This document shows, piece after piece, positions 10,137 through 19,629 of a stretch of 64,000 nt of DNA. Location of the stretch: NCBI GenBank assembly GCA_945883825.1, contig CAMCYF010000003.1:38273-102272 (forward strand), in the 5' to 3' direction. The notes below the pieces were generated by a model, which searched no databases, was not told where the DNA came from, and worked only from the letters and a program-made list of their open reading frames with translations. Numbering within the stretch: the first letter of the stretch is position 1; each line of letters begins with the position of its first letter. The DNA is from Chitinophaga pinensis (GTDB lineage Bacteria; Bacteroidota; Bacteroidia; Flavobacteriales_D; Crocinitomicaceae). The position numbers and the translations under genes are program-made.

Positions 10137-11436
10137 CGGACAAGTTAATACACGTGTTATTGTAGGCTTAGACATAGGTACAACTAAAATTGCCTGTTTT
10201 ATTGGTCGTAAAAATGAACACAATAAAATTGAAATTATTTCAATGGGTAAAAGTGAATCCATGGGAGTAATGCATGGTGTTGTTGCTAATATTGAAAAAA
10301 CGGTTCAGTCTATAACAGCTGCAGTAAATGCTGCTCAATTATGTAAAGAAGGAACCTTGTCAATAAAAAACGTCTATGTTGGTATCGCTGGACAGCATAT
10401 TAAAAGTATTCAGCACAGGGGAATGTATACAAAAAGGGATAATACAAGTGAGATTTCTCAGGAGGATATTGATTTCTTTGTTGACGATATGCATAAAATG
10501 GTTATGCCTCCTGGCGAAGAGATCATTGATGTTATTCCTCAAGAATACATTGTTGATGGCTCTCCAGAAATAAAAGAACCTATTGGTATGGCTGGTGTAA
10601 GATTGGAAGCAAATTTTCACATCATTACTGGCCAAATTAATAATGTAATGAATATCAAAAAATGCATAGAAAGAGCAAATCTGAATGTGCGCGATATTAT
10701 TCTAGAACCAATTGCTTCTGCTGATGCAGTTTTAAGTGATGAAGAAAAAGAAGCAGGAATTGTTCTTGTCGATATTGGAGGTGGAACAACAGATATTGCT
10801 ATTTTCCAAGACGGAATTATTCGTCATACAGCAGTTATCCCATTTGGTGGAAATATAATTACAAATGATATAAAGGAAGGATGCCAAATCATGCAACGTC
10901 ATGCTGAAGCTCTGAAAATAAAGTACGGAAGTGCGAGTGCATCTGAAAATAGAGAAAATGAAGTCGTTTGTATTCCTGGATTACGCGGAAGAGAACCTAA
11001 AGAAATTACGCTTAAGAATTTATCAAGCATTATTCAAGCTAGAATGGAAGAAATAATTGAGTTGGTGAATTATGAAATTAAAAATTCTGGCTACAGTAAA
11101 AAATTGATAGGCGGAATTGTTGTTACTGGAGGCGGCGCCCAATTAAAGCATTTAACGCAATTGTTTGAATATATGACGGGAATGGATACTCGAATAGGAT
11201 ACCCAACAGAGCATCTTGCTAATTCAAATGATATTGAAGGCATAGAAAGTCCAATGTTCTCTACTGGAATTGGTTTGGTTTTGCAAGGATTTAAAAAGCT
11301 AGATGACATAAAGGAACCTGTGGTTACTAAATCTATCAAAGAAGAAGTTACAAAGCACTCAAATAGAGAACGAAGAGGAACTTTTTTTGATAAGTTTTTA
11401 ACTAAAGCACAAGGATTTTTTACAGATGAAAATTAA
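10102..11436 (+). CDS. ftsA: FtsA, actin-like membrane tether of the Z-ring
   Basis: Actin-fold ATPase that links FtsZ filaments to the membrane. ATP-binding motifs: VGLDIGTTKIACFIG near the N-terminus, LVDIGGGTTDIAIF centrally, and GGIVVTGGGAQLKHL towards the C-terminus. The C-terminal tail (FFDKFLTKAQGFFTDEN) looks like the amphipathic membrane-targeting helix. Starting at ATG 10102 gives a 35-nt overlap with ftsQ; no later ATG precedes the phosphate-1 loop, so this start is retained. 444 residues. Confidence 0.95.
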   Translation: MKGKSFVEKEDSGQVNTRVIVGLDIGTTKIACFIGRKNEHNKIEIISMGKSESMGVMHGVVANIEKTVQSITAAVNAAQLCKEGTLSIKNVYVGIAGQHIKSIQHRGMYTKRDNTSEISQEDIDFFVDDMHKMVMPPGEEIIDVIPQEYIVDGSPEIKEPIGMAGVRLEANFHIITGQINNVMNIKKCIERANLNVRDIILEPIASADAVLSDEEKEAGIVLVDIGGGTTDIAIFQDGIIRHTAVIPFGGNIITNDIKEGCQIMQRHAEALKIKYGSASASENRENEVVCIPGLRGREPKEITLKNLSSIIQARMEEIIELVNYEIKNSGYSKKLIGGIVVTGGGAQLKHLTQLFEYMTGMDTRIGYPTEHLANSNDIEGIESPMFSTGIGLVLQGFKKLDDIKEPVVTKSIKEEVTKHSNRERRGTFFDKFLTKAQGFFTDEN

Positions 11437-11455
11437 TTACAATTAAAATAATATT

Positions 11456-13183
11456 ATGGAATTTGATATGCCAAAAATGGAATTTGACTTACCGAGAGAC
11501 TATAACTCAATTATAAAAGTTATTGGTGTTGGTGGTGGTGGAAGTAATGCAGTAAATCACATGTTTAACCAAGGAATTGTTGGTGTAGACTTTATTGTAT
11601 GTAATACTGATCGTCAAGCACTTGATATTTCTCCTGTCCCTTATAAGATTCAATTAGGAGCTCAATTGACTGATGGTAGAGGTGCAGGAATGCTTCCTGA
11701 AGTTGGAATGGCAGCAGCGAATGAGAATATTGATGAAATTCGCGATTTACTTTCAAAGAATACTAAAATGGTATTTGTGACTGCTGGTATGGGTGGTGGT
11801 ACAGGAACTGGAGCAGCTCCAGTAATTGCAAAAGTAGCAAAGGATTTAGGTATTTTAACTGTGGGTATCGTAACGATTCCATTTAATTTTGAAGGAAAAA
11901 AACGCCGTCTCCAAGCAGAGGAAGGTTTAAATAAAATGCGTGAAAATGTTGACACACTTCTTGTGATTAATAATGAACGCTTGAGAGAATTTGGAAAAGA
12001 TATGTCTCTTACAGATGCGTTTTCGTATGCTGATGATATTTTAACTGTCGCTGCAAAAGGAATTGCTGAAGTAATTTCTGTAACAGGAGTAATTAATGTA
12101 GATTTCAATGATGTGAACACTGTCTTAAGAAATAGTGGTCACGCAATCATGGGTAGCGCAAGTGCTGAAGGTGAAAATCGTGCTCTTGAAGCGGTTACAT
12201 CTGCTCTTTCATCTCCTTTACTCATGGACAATGAAATTGATGGGGCTCGCTATGTATTATTAAATATTACCTATGGATCTAAAGAAGTGATGATGGATGA
12301 AATTACTGAAATCACCGATTATATTCAAGAAGCTGCTGGTGCTACTGCAGATGTAATTTGGGGTCATGGACTTGATAGTTCATTGGGAGAAAAAATAAGT
12401 ATAACTTTGATTGCAGCTGGTTTAAAAGATGTACCATTAAATGGCTTTGAAAAGGCACCAGAACGAAAAGTTGTAGATTTACATGGTGAAAACAATAAAG
12501 AAATTACAAGTCTTTTGACGAATCCAGTTAGTTCTGTTGAAGGTTCTGGAAATTCCAAAGACGCGTTTTCAGAGGAACCTTTTTTAAAATCGGAACAAAT
12601 AACTGATAATACTATTCCTGCAGATTCAATTTCACAAAATTTTGGTGAAAAAAAATCCTTTGATCTATTTGAATCTGCTTTAGAGATTAATCCTTCTGCT
12701 ATTTTAGATGTAAATAATGAAACAAATTTTGTTCAAGAAATTGCATTTAGTAAAAATCAAGTAACTTCTAATTCAGAAGAAAAAGATATTCAACCTGAGT
12801 TTTCTTGGGATATTGGTGTTTCTAATTCTGATGCTTCTGAAAGCTCAAATAAAATTGAGGAAAAAGAAGAAATTGTTCGTCATATGCTAGAAGAAGAAGT
12901 AGTTATGGAGCTTAATTCAGAAGTAAAATATGCTTCGCCCGAAGAGCAACAAAAAATAGCGCAGGAAAGATCTTTTAAAATTATGGAATATACCAATAAG
13001 TTAAAAAATGCCGAGGGTATTGCTGATTTTGAAAATGAACCAGCCTATGTTCGCAGAAATATTTCGTTAACTCAAAGTATTCCAAGTTCTGAAGAATCCG
13101 TTTCAAGATTTGGACTTTCAGAGGAGGAAGACGGGAAATCAGGATTGCGCAGTAATAATTTCTTACATGATAATGTAGACTAA
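11456..13183 (+). CDS. ftsZ: FtsZ, tubulin-like division GTPase
   Basis: Forms the cytokinetic Z-ring. Nucleotide-binding loop VIGVGGGGSNAVNHM near residue 22, tubulin signature GGGTGTGAAP near residue 113, and T7-loop region VDFNDVNTVL. The globular domain ends near residue 330 and is followed by an unusually long acidic linker of about 200 residues rich in Ser, Glu and Asn. The terminal region holds ENEPAYVRRNISL, resembling the conserved C-terminal peptide of Bacteroidota FtsZ. 575 residues. Shares one base with the next gene. Confidence 0.96.
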   Translation: MEFDMPKMEFDLPRDYNSIIKVIGVGGGGSNAVNHMFNQGIVGVDFIVCNTDRQALDISPVPYKIQLGAQLTDGRGAGMLPEVGMAAANENIDEIRDLLSKNTKMVFVTAGMGGGTGTGAAPVIAKVAKDLGILTVGIVTIPFNFEGKKRRLQAEEGLNKMRENVDTLLVINNERLREFGKDMSLTDAFSYADDILTVAAKGIAEVISVTGVINVDFNDVNTVLRNSGHAIMGSASAEGENRALEAVTSALSSPLLMDNEIDGARYVLLNITYGSKEVMMDEITEITDYIQEAAGATADVIWGHGLDSSLGEKISITLIAAGLKDVPLNGFEKAPERKVVDLHGENNKEITSLLTNPVSSVEGSGNSKDAFSEEPFLKSEQITDNTIPADSISQNFGEKKSFDLFESALEINPSAILDVNNETNFVQEIAFSKNQVTSNSEEKDIQPEFSWDIGVSNSDASESSNKIEEKEEIVRHMLEEEVVMELNSEVKYASPEEQQKIAQERSFKIMEYTNKLKNAEGIADFENEPAYVRRNISLTQSIPSSEESVSRFGLSEEEDGKSGLRSNNFLHDNVD

Positions 13184-13632
13184 TGAGTTTTACTAGTATG
13201 ATTAATGAGGCGATAAAAAAAGCGATGCTTGCAAGAGATAAAGTTCGTTTGGAGCCATTAAGAGATATCAAATCAAAACTCTTGTTAGAAAGCACATCTG
13301 GAAATGGAGAAGTTTCTGAAGAAACAGCACTAAAAATTTGCATGAAATTACACAAACAACGAATTGAAACCTATGATTTATATATTGCTCAAAATAGAGC
13401 AGATTTAGCAGAAGTTGAACTCTTACAGGCGAATGTAATTCAAGAATTCTTACCCAAAATGCTTAGTGCAGAAGACATTAAAATTGAGGTTATAGCAGCA
13501 ATATCTCAAACTGGTGCTAGTGGACCACAAGATATGGGGAAAGTAATGGGTATTTTGTCAGCAAAATTAGCAGGTAAGGCAGATGGGAAAATTATTTCTT
13601 CACTTGTAAAGGAAGAATTACTAAAATCATAG
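13183..13632 (+). CDS. GatB/YqeY domain protein
   Basis: A 149-residue protein matching the YqeY family, which resembles the tRNA-binding tail of the amidotransferase subunit GatB. Supported by the N-terminal pattern of two helices (MINEAIKKAMLARDKVRLEP, LRDIKSKLLL) and the C-terminal SGPQDMGKVMGILSAKLAGKADGK. The biochemical role of the free domain is not established. It starts on the last base of ftsZ (TAATG) and is the last gene of the dcw operon, followed by a terminator. Confidence 0.88.
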   Translation: MSFTSMINEAIKKAMLARDKVRLEPLRDIKSKLLLESTSGNGEVSEETALKICMKLHKQRIETYDLYIAQNRADLAEVELLQANVIQEFLPKMLSAEDIKIEVIAAISQTGASGPQDMGKVMGILSAKLAGKADGKIISSLVKEELLKS

Positions 13633-13654
13633 AACAAACAATTAATATCATTGT

Positions 13655-13680
13655 AAAAGCATTCTAATGGATGCTTTTTT
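13655..13680 (+). terminator. Rho-independent terminator ending the dcw operon
   Basis: Perfect 8-bp stem AAAAGCAT / ATGCTTTT with an 8-base loop, running into a T-tract, 22 bp after the yqeY stop and just before mtnB. Confidence 0.8.
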
Positions 13681-13692
13681 CAATTTTCTAAT

Positions 13693-14298
13693 ATGAGCAA
13701 ATATTCAATTATTCAAGAACTTATTGAAACTATTAAAGTTTATAATCTGAAAGGTTGGTCTCCAGCTACTTCAACTAATTATTCTTTTATTGACGAGAAC
13801 AATCAAATGTGGATTTCACGCTCAGGAATAGATAAAAGTATAATTTCTGAAATTGATTTTATTCCTATTGATGAAAATGCATATTTTACTGGAAACAATC
13901 TTACTTTTAAACCATCTGCTGAAACGGCTATTCATCTTTTTATTTACAAGCTTTTTCCTGAAACTAAAATTATCTTACATAGCCATGGTCTTTATCCTGT
14001 TTTACTTTCTTCAGTAAAGAAAAATTATTTTGAATTTCAGGGAAATGAAATACAGAAGGGCTTTGATGGAGAAGTTTCTCATCTCTCGAAATTGAGAATT
14101 CCACTTTTAGAAAATAGTCAAGACATGTCTTTTTTTGAAAAGGAACTGTGGTCTCGAAAATCAGAAATTCTTCATTCATGTTTTGCTATTTCTAAGCACG
14201 GAACTTATGCTTGGGGAAAAAATTTATTTGAAGCAAAAAAATATCTTGAAACCTTGGATTATCTTTGTCAACTTGAATGGAATTTAACTCAAAAATAA
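13693..14298 (+). CDS. mtnB: Methylthioribulose-1-phosphate dehydratase MtnB
   Basis: Class II aldolase-fold zinc enzyme of the methionine salvage pathway, dehydrating 5-methylthioribulose-1-phosphate to the diketo compound used by MtnC. 201 residues. Visible features are GWSPATSTNYS, SRSGIDK, the zinc-binding LHSHG (H96, H98) and the downstream KHGTYAWG. It begins a three-gene operon (mtnB-mtnD-mtnC) catalysing successive steps, which secures the call. mtnA and the nucleosidase/kinase steps are not in the window. Confidence 0.92.
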   Translation: MSKYSIIQELIETIKVYNLKGWSPATSTNYSFIDENNQMWISRSGIDKSIISEIDFIPIDENAYFTGNNLTFKPSAETAIHLFIYKLFPETKIILHSHGLYPVLLSSVKKNYFEFQGNEIQKGFDGEVSHLSKLRIPLLENSQDMSFFEKELWSRKSEILHSCFAISKHGTYAWGKNLFEAKKYLETLDYLCQLEWNLTQK

Positions 14299-14846
14299 TG
14301 GCACTACTTTCTATTCCTTCCTTAAATACTCAGTATGAAAGTCCCAAAGACATACATACTTTTTTAAATAGTCAGGGTATTTTTTTTGATCAATGGAAAT
14401 GTGACATTGTTTTTGATGATGCCGCTACTCAAGAAGAAATATTAGCTGCATATTCAAAAGATTTAGTACCTTTTATGAAGAATTCTGGTTATAAGACCGC
14501 AGATGTCATATCCATTAACGCTACAACGGAAAATTATAGCACCTTACGCAATAAATTTCTTGCTGAGCACACACATTCTGAAGATGAAATACGTTTTTTT
14601 GTTGACGGAAAAGGTTTATTTTGGTTTAATTTAGAAAATGTACCAGTATTTAATTTACTCTGTGAGGCTGGAGATTTAATCAGCGTCCCTGCAGGTACAA
14701 AGCATTGGTTTGATGCAGGAGAAAAAAATCCTTTTGTTAAAGCAATACGGGTTTTTATGGATGTTAGTGCTTGGGTACCGGATTATACAAATTCTGGAAT
14801 TGAGTTAAAATTTTCAAACTTTATAATGCCTTCTCGTGAAAATTGA
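14298..14846 (+). CDS. mtnD: Acireductone dioxygenase MtnD
   Basis: Cupin metalloenzyme that oxidises acireductone to 2-keto-4-methylthiobutyrate (with Fe) in methionine salvage. Metal ligands visible from this start: H91, H93 and E97 in HTHSEDE, and H136 in GTKHWFDAG. An earlier in-frame ATG exists at 14277 inside mtnB, but ATG 14298 gives the TAATG coupling seen elsewhere in this genome and a 182-residue protein matching the family's usual length. Confidence 0.93.
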   Translation: MALLSIPSLNTQYESPKDIHTFLNSQGIFFDQWKCDIVFDDAATQEEILAAYSKDLVPFMKNSGYKTADVISINATTENYSTLRNKFLAEHTHSEDEIRFFVDGKGLFWFNLENVPVFNLLCEAGDLISVPAGTKHWFDAGEKNPFVKAIRVFMDVSAWVPDYTNSGIELKFSNFIMPSREN

Positions 14847-15528
14847 TTGTGATTATATTTTAATGGATATTGAGGGCACAACTTCTTCCATTTCTTTTGT
14901 AAAGGATGTATTATTTCCATATTTTCTTTCAAATATTGATGATATCAATAAACTTTCAAATATAAAGGAAGTAAAGTACGCTTTTGGTCAAGTATTACGT
15001 CTAGTAAAACAAGATGAAAACAGAGATATTACAACAAGTGAAGAGGTAATATTTCAATTAAAGAAATGGTGTCAGCTAGATTTAAAAATTACACCCTTAA
15101 AAACTTTGCAGGGTATTTTATGGCAGAAAGGTTATCAGAATGGTGAATTACTTGGTCACGTGTATGATGATGTGCCTGTAATGCTTGAAAATTGGAATTT
15201 TCTAGGCAAGAAAATGGGTATTTTTTCCTCAGGTTCAGTAAATGCTCAAAAGTTACTATTTAGTCATAGTGTAAAAGGTAATTTATCAACTTATTTTTCA
15301 AATTATTTTGATACCAACATTGGTAGTAAAAGAGATAGTGATACATATTCCTTGATAACGAAAAAACTTGCACTACCTCAAAATCGCATATTATTTCTTT
15401 CGGATGTAATAGAAGAACTAGCCGCCGCAGATAAGGCTGGAATGAAAACTATTCAAATTACACGAGAAGGTAACATTCAATCATGGAAACACGCTGCATC
15501 AAATTTTTCAGAAATTGTCATCGTATAA
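14836..15528 (+). CDS. mtnC: Enolase-phosphatase E1 MtnC (GTG start)
   Basis: HAD-family bifunctional enolase/phosphatase converting the diketo-methylthiopentyl phosphate to acireductone. The catalytic motif DIEGTTSSI puts the nucleophile at D11 and a second acid at E13. HAD motif II is FSSGSVNAQ and motif IV is FLSDVIEELAAA. The first ATG (14863) directly precedes the catalytic Asp and would remove the first beta strand, so GTG 14836 is preferred; it overlaps mtnD by 11 nt. 230 residues. Confidence 0.92.
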   Translation: MKIDCDYILMDIEGTTSSISFVKDVLFPYFLSNIDDINKLSNIKEVKYAFGQVLRLVKQDENRDITTSEEVIFQLKKWCQLDLKITPLKTLQGILWQKGYQNGELLGHVYDDVPVMLENWNFLGKKMGIFSSGSVNAQKLLFSHSVKGNLSTYFSNYFDTNIGSKRDSDTYSLITKKLALPQNRILFLSDVIEELAAADKAGMKTIQITREGNIQSWKHAASNFSEIVIV

Positions 15529-15534
15529 ATTTTC

Positions 15535-15568
15535 AAAAAAAAAGACCACTATTAAGTGGTCTTTTTTT
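15535..15568. terminator. Bidirectional terminator between mtnC and the DUF1573 gene
   Basis: Stem AAAGACCAC / GTGGTCTTT flanked by A-run and T-run, so it can work on both strands. It lies between the converging mtnC (plus) and DUF1573 gene (minus). Confidence 0.85.
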
Positions 15569-15586
15569 AAATAATAAAACTTTTAT

Positions 15587-16048
15587 TTAGTTGTTAGTTG
15601 GTGCACCAGTAGTGTTAACGGGTGTTCCGCTCTCTGGAGCAGGTCCAACTTCACCTTTAATACGTATTACTGCATCATAATAAGAAGGATTACCTTGGTC
15701 ATCTTTTCCTGTAGTAACATTTGTAGAAATTGTTACACTTTTGTTTATAGGTCCAGGTCTATTTGTGTCATATCTAACTTTTATAACGCCTGTTGCTCCT
15801 GGAGCAATTGGTTCTTTCGGCCAATCTGGAACAGTACATCCACATGATCCTTTTGCATTGGTAATAATTAAAGGTTCGTTACCGGTATTCTTAAACTCAA
15901 ATGTGCAGTTTGGTTCTCCACCATATTTGATATTTCCATAATCATGAACTTCTTTACTGAATTCAATTTTTGGGCCTTTTTCAATTTGTGCATTTATTAG
16001 AACTGAAGTTCCAAACATCAATGCGATAGATAAAATTAATTTTTTCAT
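15587..16048 (-). CDS. Secreted DUF1573 protein
   Basis: A 153-residue exported protein with a signal peptide (residues 1-20, ending INAQ) and one DUF1573 immunoglobulin-like domain: DYGNIKYGGEPNCTFEFKN, ITNAKGSCGCTVPDWPKEPI, GVIKVRYDTNRPG. The paired cysteines in GSCGCT are characteristic. Molecular role unknown; common in Bacteroidota envelopes. The C-terminal 15 residues are a Pro/Thr/Gly-rich tail. Single gene downstream of corA, ended by the shared bidirectional terminator. Confidence 0.88.
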   Translation of the reverse strand: MKKLILSIALMFGTSVLINAQIEKGPKIEFSKEVHDYGNIKYGGEPNCTFEFKNTGNEPLIITNAKGSCGCTVPDWPKEPIAPGATGVIKVRYDTNRPGPINKSVTISTNVTTGKDDQGNPSYYDAVIRIKGEVGPAPESGTPVNTTGAPTNN

Positions 16049-16122
16049 AAGTTATTTTTTTATAAATGTATTCTATTTTAACTTAATTAGAACTATTTTA
16101 ACATAACATTAACAAGATTTTT

Positions 16123-17133
16123 TTATTCATCTTCTCGTTTTAACCAACCTCGTTTTATGAAATACATCAATAAACTTATACCTAGAATAAGCATAAAAGC
16201 CATAATTATAAAATAACCATTTTGGTATTTTAGTTCTGGTATATTTTCAAAATTCATTCCATATACACCAACAATAAATGTAAGAGGAATAAATATTGCA
16301 CTTACGATTGTCAATACTTTCATAATTTGATTCATTCGCTGCCCTTGACTAGCATAATATAAATTTGTTAATCCTTCAAGAATTTGTTTGTTCGCATCAA
16401 TTTCTTCCAAAATACTCAAGCAGGATGATTTTAAATTAGCAAAATAACGAAGGTTTGATTTGTCGAGAAAATTACTTTCACTATTTAGAATTTGTAAGGT
16501 AATGTCACGTGTTGGTTGAACAATTTTTCTAAGTTCAATTAGTTTTCTTTTTTCTATTTCAATTTCCTTAAAAATCGCCTTATTATTTGTGTTATGAATA
16601 CGCTCATCAATATTTTCTATTCTTGCCGTTATGCTTTCTAAAACTTCAAAATAATTATCTATAATAGCTTCTAGCATTCTAAATAATAAAAAGTCTGGAC
16701 CTTTTGATCGAATTTTACCCCTTGCTTTTACAATTCGGTCTCTAACATCAGAAAAGTGATCAGCAGCTTTTTCTTGAAAAGAAATCAAATAATTGCTTCC
16801 TAAAATGAAAGAAATTTGTTCTTGGTTTAACAGATTATCATTTTTTTCTGTCGGAAGCGCTGATTTAATTTGAAAGAACACATATTTTGGATATTCTTCA
16901 ATTTTTGGTCTTCTTGATGATGTGTGTATATTTTCATTGGTGATCTTATCAAGATCCAATTTATGGCACAAGTCTTCAATACTATTAGTATCATCTAAGC
17001 CGTGAAAATTAAGCCAAGCAACATGTTCATTGTCTAATTCGTTTTCTGAAAAGCTTGAACTAAAAAATTCAGAGTTCTCTTTTTTAACAGCGTAAAATGT
17101 AGCATTGTACTTATATAACTGACATTGACTCAT
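16123..17133 (-). CDS. corA: CorA-type magnesium/cobalt transporter
   Basis: Inner-membrane divalent cation channel. Large N-terminal cytoplasmic domain with a long helical region (about residues 140-270), then two C-terminal transmembrane helices. The selectivity loop GMN is intact (VYGMNFENIPE, near residue 292). 336 residues, normal. It begins 11 bp after the stop of the FeoB-associated small protein, so it may be read from the feo transcript. Confidence 0.93.
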   Translation of the reverse strand: MSQCQLYKYNATFYAVKKENSEFFSSSFSENELDNEHVAWLNFHGLDDTNSIEDLCHKLDLDKITNENIHTSSRRPKIEEYPKYVFFQIKSALPTEKNDNLLNQEQISFILGSNYLISFQEKAADHFSDVRDRIVKARGKIRSKGPDFLLFRMLEAIIDNYFEVLESITARIENIDERIHNTNNKAIFKEIEIEKRKLIELRKIVQPTRDITLQILNSESNFLDKSNLRYFANLKSSCLSILEEIDANKQILEGLTNLYYASQGQRMNQIMKVLTIVSAIFIPLTFIVGVYGMNFENIPELKYQNGYFIIMAFMLILGISLLMYFIKRGWLKREDE

Positions 17134-17144
17134 TTTTTTTTAAG

Positions 17145-17285
17145 TTAAATCTTTGTTTCCATTGCTTTAGAAATTCCACATCCTGCGCATGAATCTTTTT
17201 TTTGAAAAAACATTTTCCAAAAATGCCGCAAAAGAAATAAAATTGCTAACCCGATACACAGAAATACAATAATAGTTTGTGTCAT
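17145..17285 (-). CDS. FeoB-associated Cys-rich membrane protein (46 residues)
   Basis: Short gene found by reading the feoB-corA gap on the minus strand. One hydrophobic segment (about residues 4-20, IIVFLCIGLAILFLL), a basic stretch (RHFWKMFFQKK), then a cytoplasmic CxxC-type motif, SCAGCGISK. This is the layout of the small FeoB-associated proteins encoded after feoB in many Bacteroidota. A role in ferrous iron uptake is inferred from context. ATG at 17285, TAA at 17145-17147; 81 bp after feoB and 11 bp before corA. Confidence 0.85.
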   Translation of the reverse strand: MTQTIIVFLCIGLAILFLLRHFWKMFFQKKDSCAGCGISKAMETKI

Positions 17286-17366
17286 TTGAGAATAAATTTA
17301 CCTTTTTTATTTAGGATTTAATTTTTTAAAAGAAATAAAATTAAAAAAGCGCTAAAATTTTTATAA

Positions 17367-19322
17367 TTATCTTAAAAGTTGGAAGGCTATAAAAGCAGCG
17401 AAATACGCCATTACTCCCATAACGAATAGCTGAATTAAAGGCCATTTCCAACTGTTTGTTTCTCGTTTAACAACTGCTAGTGTCGACATACATTGCATTG
17501 CAAAAACATAGAAAATCATTAGTGATACTCCAGAAGCAAGGGTATAGGTTTTTTCTCCTTTTGAATTTTTATCTCTTTTTAGTCGCTGAATTAACCTTGT
17601 TTTAGTCGCTCCATCGTCTTGTACTGCATAGATTGTTGCTAAGGACCCCACAAAAACTTCTCTCGCCGCAAAAGAAGTAATTAAGGAAATTCCAATTTTC
17701 CAATCGTAGCCAAGCGCTTTTATTGCAGGTTCTATAAATTTCCCCATTCTTCCGATGTATGAAGCTTCCAATTTTGCAGAGGCAAGTTCACGATCTTTAT
17801 CTACTTTACTCAACATAGAGAAACCTTTTATTTTTTTAGTTTTTTCAAGTGCTTCATCCATTGAATTATTTGGTCCGTAGGATGCCAAAGCCCAAAGAAT
17901 AATGGAGATAGCCAGTATAACTTTTCCAGCATCGAAAATAAATAGTTTGATTTTTTCAAGTATACTAATTCCGATATTTGGCCATCTCGGATTTTTATAA
18001 CTTGGTAGCTCAAGCAAAAGAAAGCCTTTTTCTTCACTTTTGACAATAAATTTCATGATAAATGAAACTGTTAAGACTGCAATTAAACCCAAGCTATAGA
18101 GTGAAAAAAGAACAATTCCTTGCAGGTTGATAAAACCAAAATAATAGATTTTAGGTATTACTAAAGAAATTAAGAGCGTATACACTGGAATTCTTGCACT
18201 GCAGCTCATAAAAGGAGCTACAAATATTGTAATCATTCGTTCTTTCCAATTTGAAATAGTTCTTGTTGCCATGACTGCAGGAATCGCGCATGCAACACTT
18301 GACATTAGTGGCACAACACTTTTGCCATTTAATCCGAAAGGTCTCATTATGCGATCCATTATAAACACAACTCTTGCTAAATAGCCTGTTTCTTCGAGAA
18401 TAGCAATGAAAAAAAAGAGAAGCGCAATTTGTGGAATAAACACAACAATACCTCCAATTCCAGGTATTATTCCATGGCAGATTAAATTATTAAAAACACC
18501 TACTGGAAGAATTTGTGAGGTATAAGCGGCAAAATCAGTAAAAATACCATCAATTAATTCCATTGGAATACTTGCAAAAGAAAATATAAATTGAAAAATA
18601 GTTAGTAATACACATATAAAAATAGCGTAGCCCCAAATTGGATGTACGATAATTCTATCAATTTTCCTTGAAAAGGTATCTGTTTTTGTTTCATTTACTT
18701 TCTCAACTACTTCGATTAATTTTTTAATTTTTTCATAGCGCAAATTTGTTTCGGCTATTTGTTTTTCTTGGTCATTAATTTCTGCAACTTGATAATCTTC
18801 TAAATAAAATGATTTCCTAGCAGTGAGATTTAAAGTTTGAATAGCTTGAATAATTCTTTCTTTTCCCATTCCAATTCTGGCATTAGAAGTAATAATTTGA
18901 ACTCCTGGAAATGCCTCTTCTAACTTTTTAATATTAATTTCAATGCCTCTTTTAGCAGTAAGGTCCCACATATTTAAGACTAAAATGAGGGGGATGTTTA
19001 AATCGTATAATTGTGTAAAAAATAAAAGATTGCGTTCTAGATTAGCAGTATCAACAATAAATAGCGCTGCGTCTGGATATAATTCTTGATTTTTGTTTGT
19101 TAGTAGATCGTAGACAATTTTCTCATCTTTTGCACGAGGATACAAACTATAGGCCCCCGGAAAATCGATAATTGAATATTTTTTATCTCCAAGAGTAAGA
19201 AAGCCCTCTTTTTTTTCTACAGTAACACCAGCAAAGTTACCTACTTGTTGCCTTAAACCTGTTAATAAATTAAAAACAGAGCTTTTTCCGGTATTAGGAT
19301 TTCCAAATAGGGCAATTTTCAT
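17367..19322 (-). CDS. feoB: Ferrous iron transporter FeoB
   Basis: Inner-membrane Fe2+ permease with an N-terminal G-protein domain. GTPase motifs: G1 GNPNTGKS (residues 7-14), G3 DFPG, G4 NMWD and a G5-like TSNA. A helical spacer follows, then two Gate domains and FeoB C-terminal membrane segments (LEETGYLARVVFIMDRIM, MSCSARIPVYTLL, SFAAREVFVGSLATIYAVQ). 651 residues, slightly short because the G-domain/spacer is compact; no motif is missing. Preceded by feoA (29 bp). Confidence 0.95.
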   Translation of the reverse strand: MKIALFGNPNTGKSSVFNLLTGLRQQVGNFAGVTVEKKEGFLTLGDKKYSIIDFPGAYSLYPRAKDEKIVYDLLTNKNQELYPDAALFIVDTANLERNLLFFTQLYDLNIPLILVLNMWDLTAKRGIEINIKKLEEAFPGVQIITSNARIGMGKERIIQAIQTLNLTARKSFYLEDYQVAEINDQEKQIAETNLRYEKIKKLIEVVEKVNETKTDTFSRKIDRIIVHPIWGYAIFICVLLTIFQFIFSFASIPMELIDGIFTDFAAYTSQILPVGVFNNLICHGIIPGIGGIVVFIPQIALLFFFIAILEETGYLARVVFIMDRIMRPFGLNGKSVVPLMSSVACAIPAVMATRTISNWKERMITIFVAPFMSCSARIPVYTLLISLVIPKIYYFGFINLQGIVLFSLYSLGLIAVLTVSFIMKFIVKSEEKGFLLLELPSYKNPRWPNIGISILEKIKLFIFDAGKVILAISIILWALASYGPNNSMDEALEKTKKIKGFSMLSKVDKDRELASAKLEASYIGRMGKFIEPAIKALGYDWKIGISLITSFAAREVFVGSLATIYAVQDDGATKTRLIQRLKRDKNSKGEKTYTLASGVSLMIFYVFAMQCMSTLAVVKRETNSWKWPLIQLFVMGVMAYFAAFIAFQLLR

Positions 19323-19351
19323 TTGATTGCAAACTTATGGATACATGAGTA

Positions 19352-19579
19352 TCAATTTTTTTTACGTACTTTAATAAGAGTAGCTTCATCTTTTCTCAAG
19401 GAGATTACTGTGCTATTTATTTCAATTGCAATTGGATCGCCCAATGGTGCTTTGAAAACAACTTCTAATGAACTCCCAACTAAAAAACCCATTTCTATCA
19501 GTTTTGATTTAATAGAGCAATTTTCAATTGCGATAATTTCGGACTTACTTCCTACTTTCATAGTTGAGAGATCAAGCAT
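19352..19579 (-). CDS. feoA: FeoA, SH3-like partner of FeoB
   Basis: A 75-residue cytoplasmic SH3-fold protein needed for FeoB function. Family pattern: LSTMKVGSKSEIIAIE, MGFLVGSSLEVVFKAPLGDP, ISLRKDEATLIKV. Directly upstream of feoB. No obvious Fur box was seen in the 50 bp separating it from the aspartokinase gene. Confidence 0.9.
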   Translation of the reverse strand: MLDLSTMKVGSKSEIIAIENCSIKSKLIEMGFLVGSSLEVVFKAPLGDPIAIEINSTVISLRKDEATLIKVRKKN

Positions 19580-19629
19580 TTACAAATTTAAGATTTAATG
19601 TACCTCAAAACATACCTTTAAAGTGGTAT

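Noticed and set aside
11662..12120. 152-residue minus-strand frame opposite ftsZ
   Set aside because: Low-complexity antisense shadow of a highly conserved gene; no ribosome site.
12981..13355. 124-residue minus-strand frame across the ftsZ-yqeY junction
   Set aside because: Antisense of two genuine overlapping genes.
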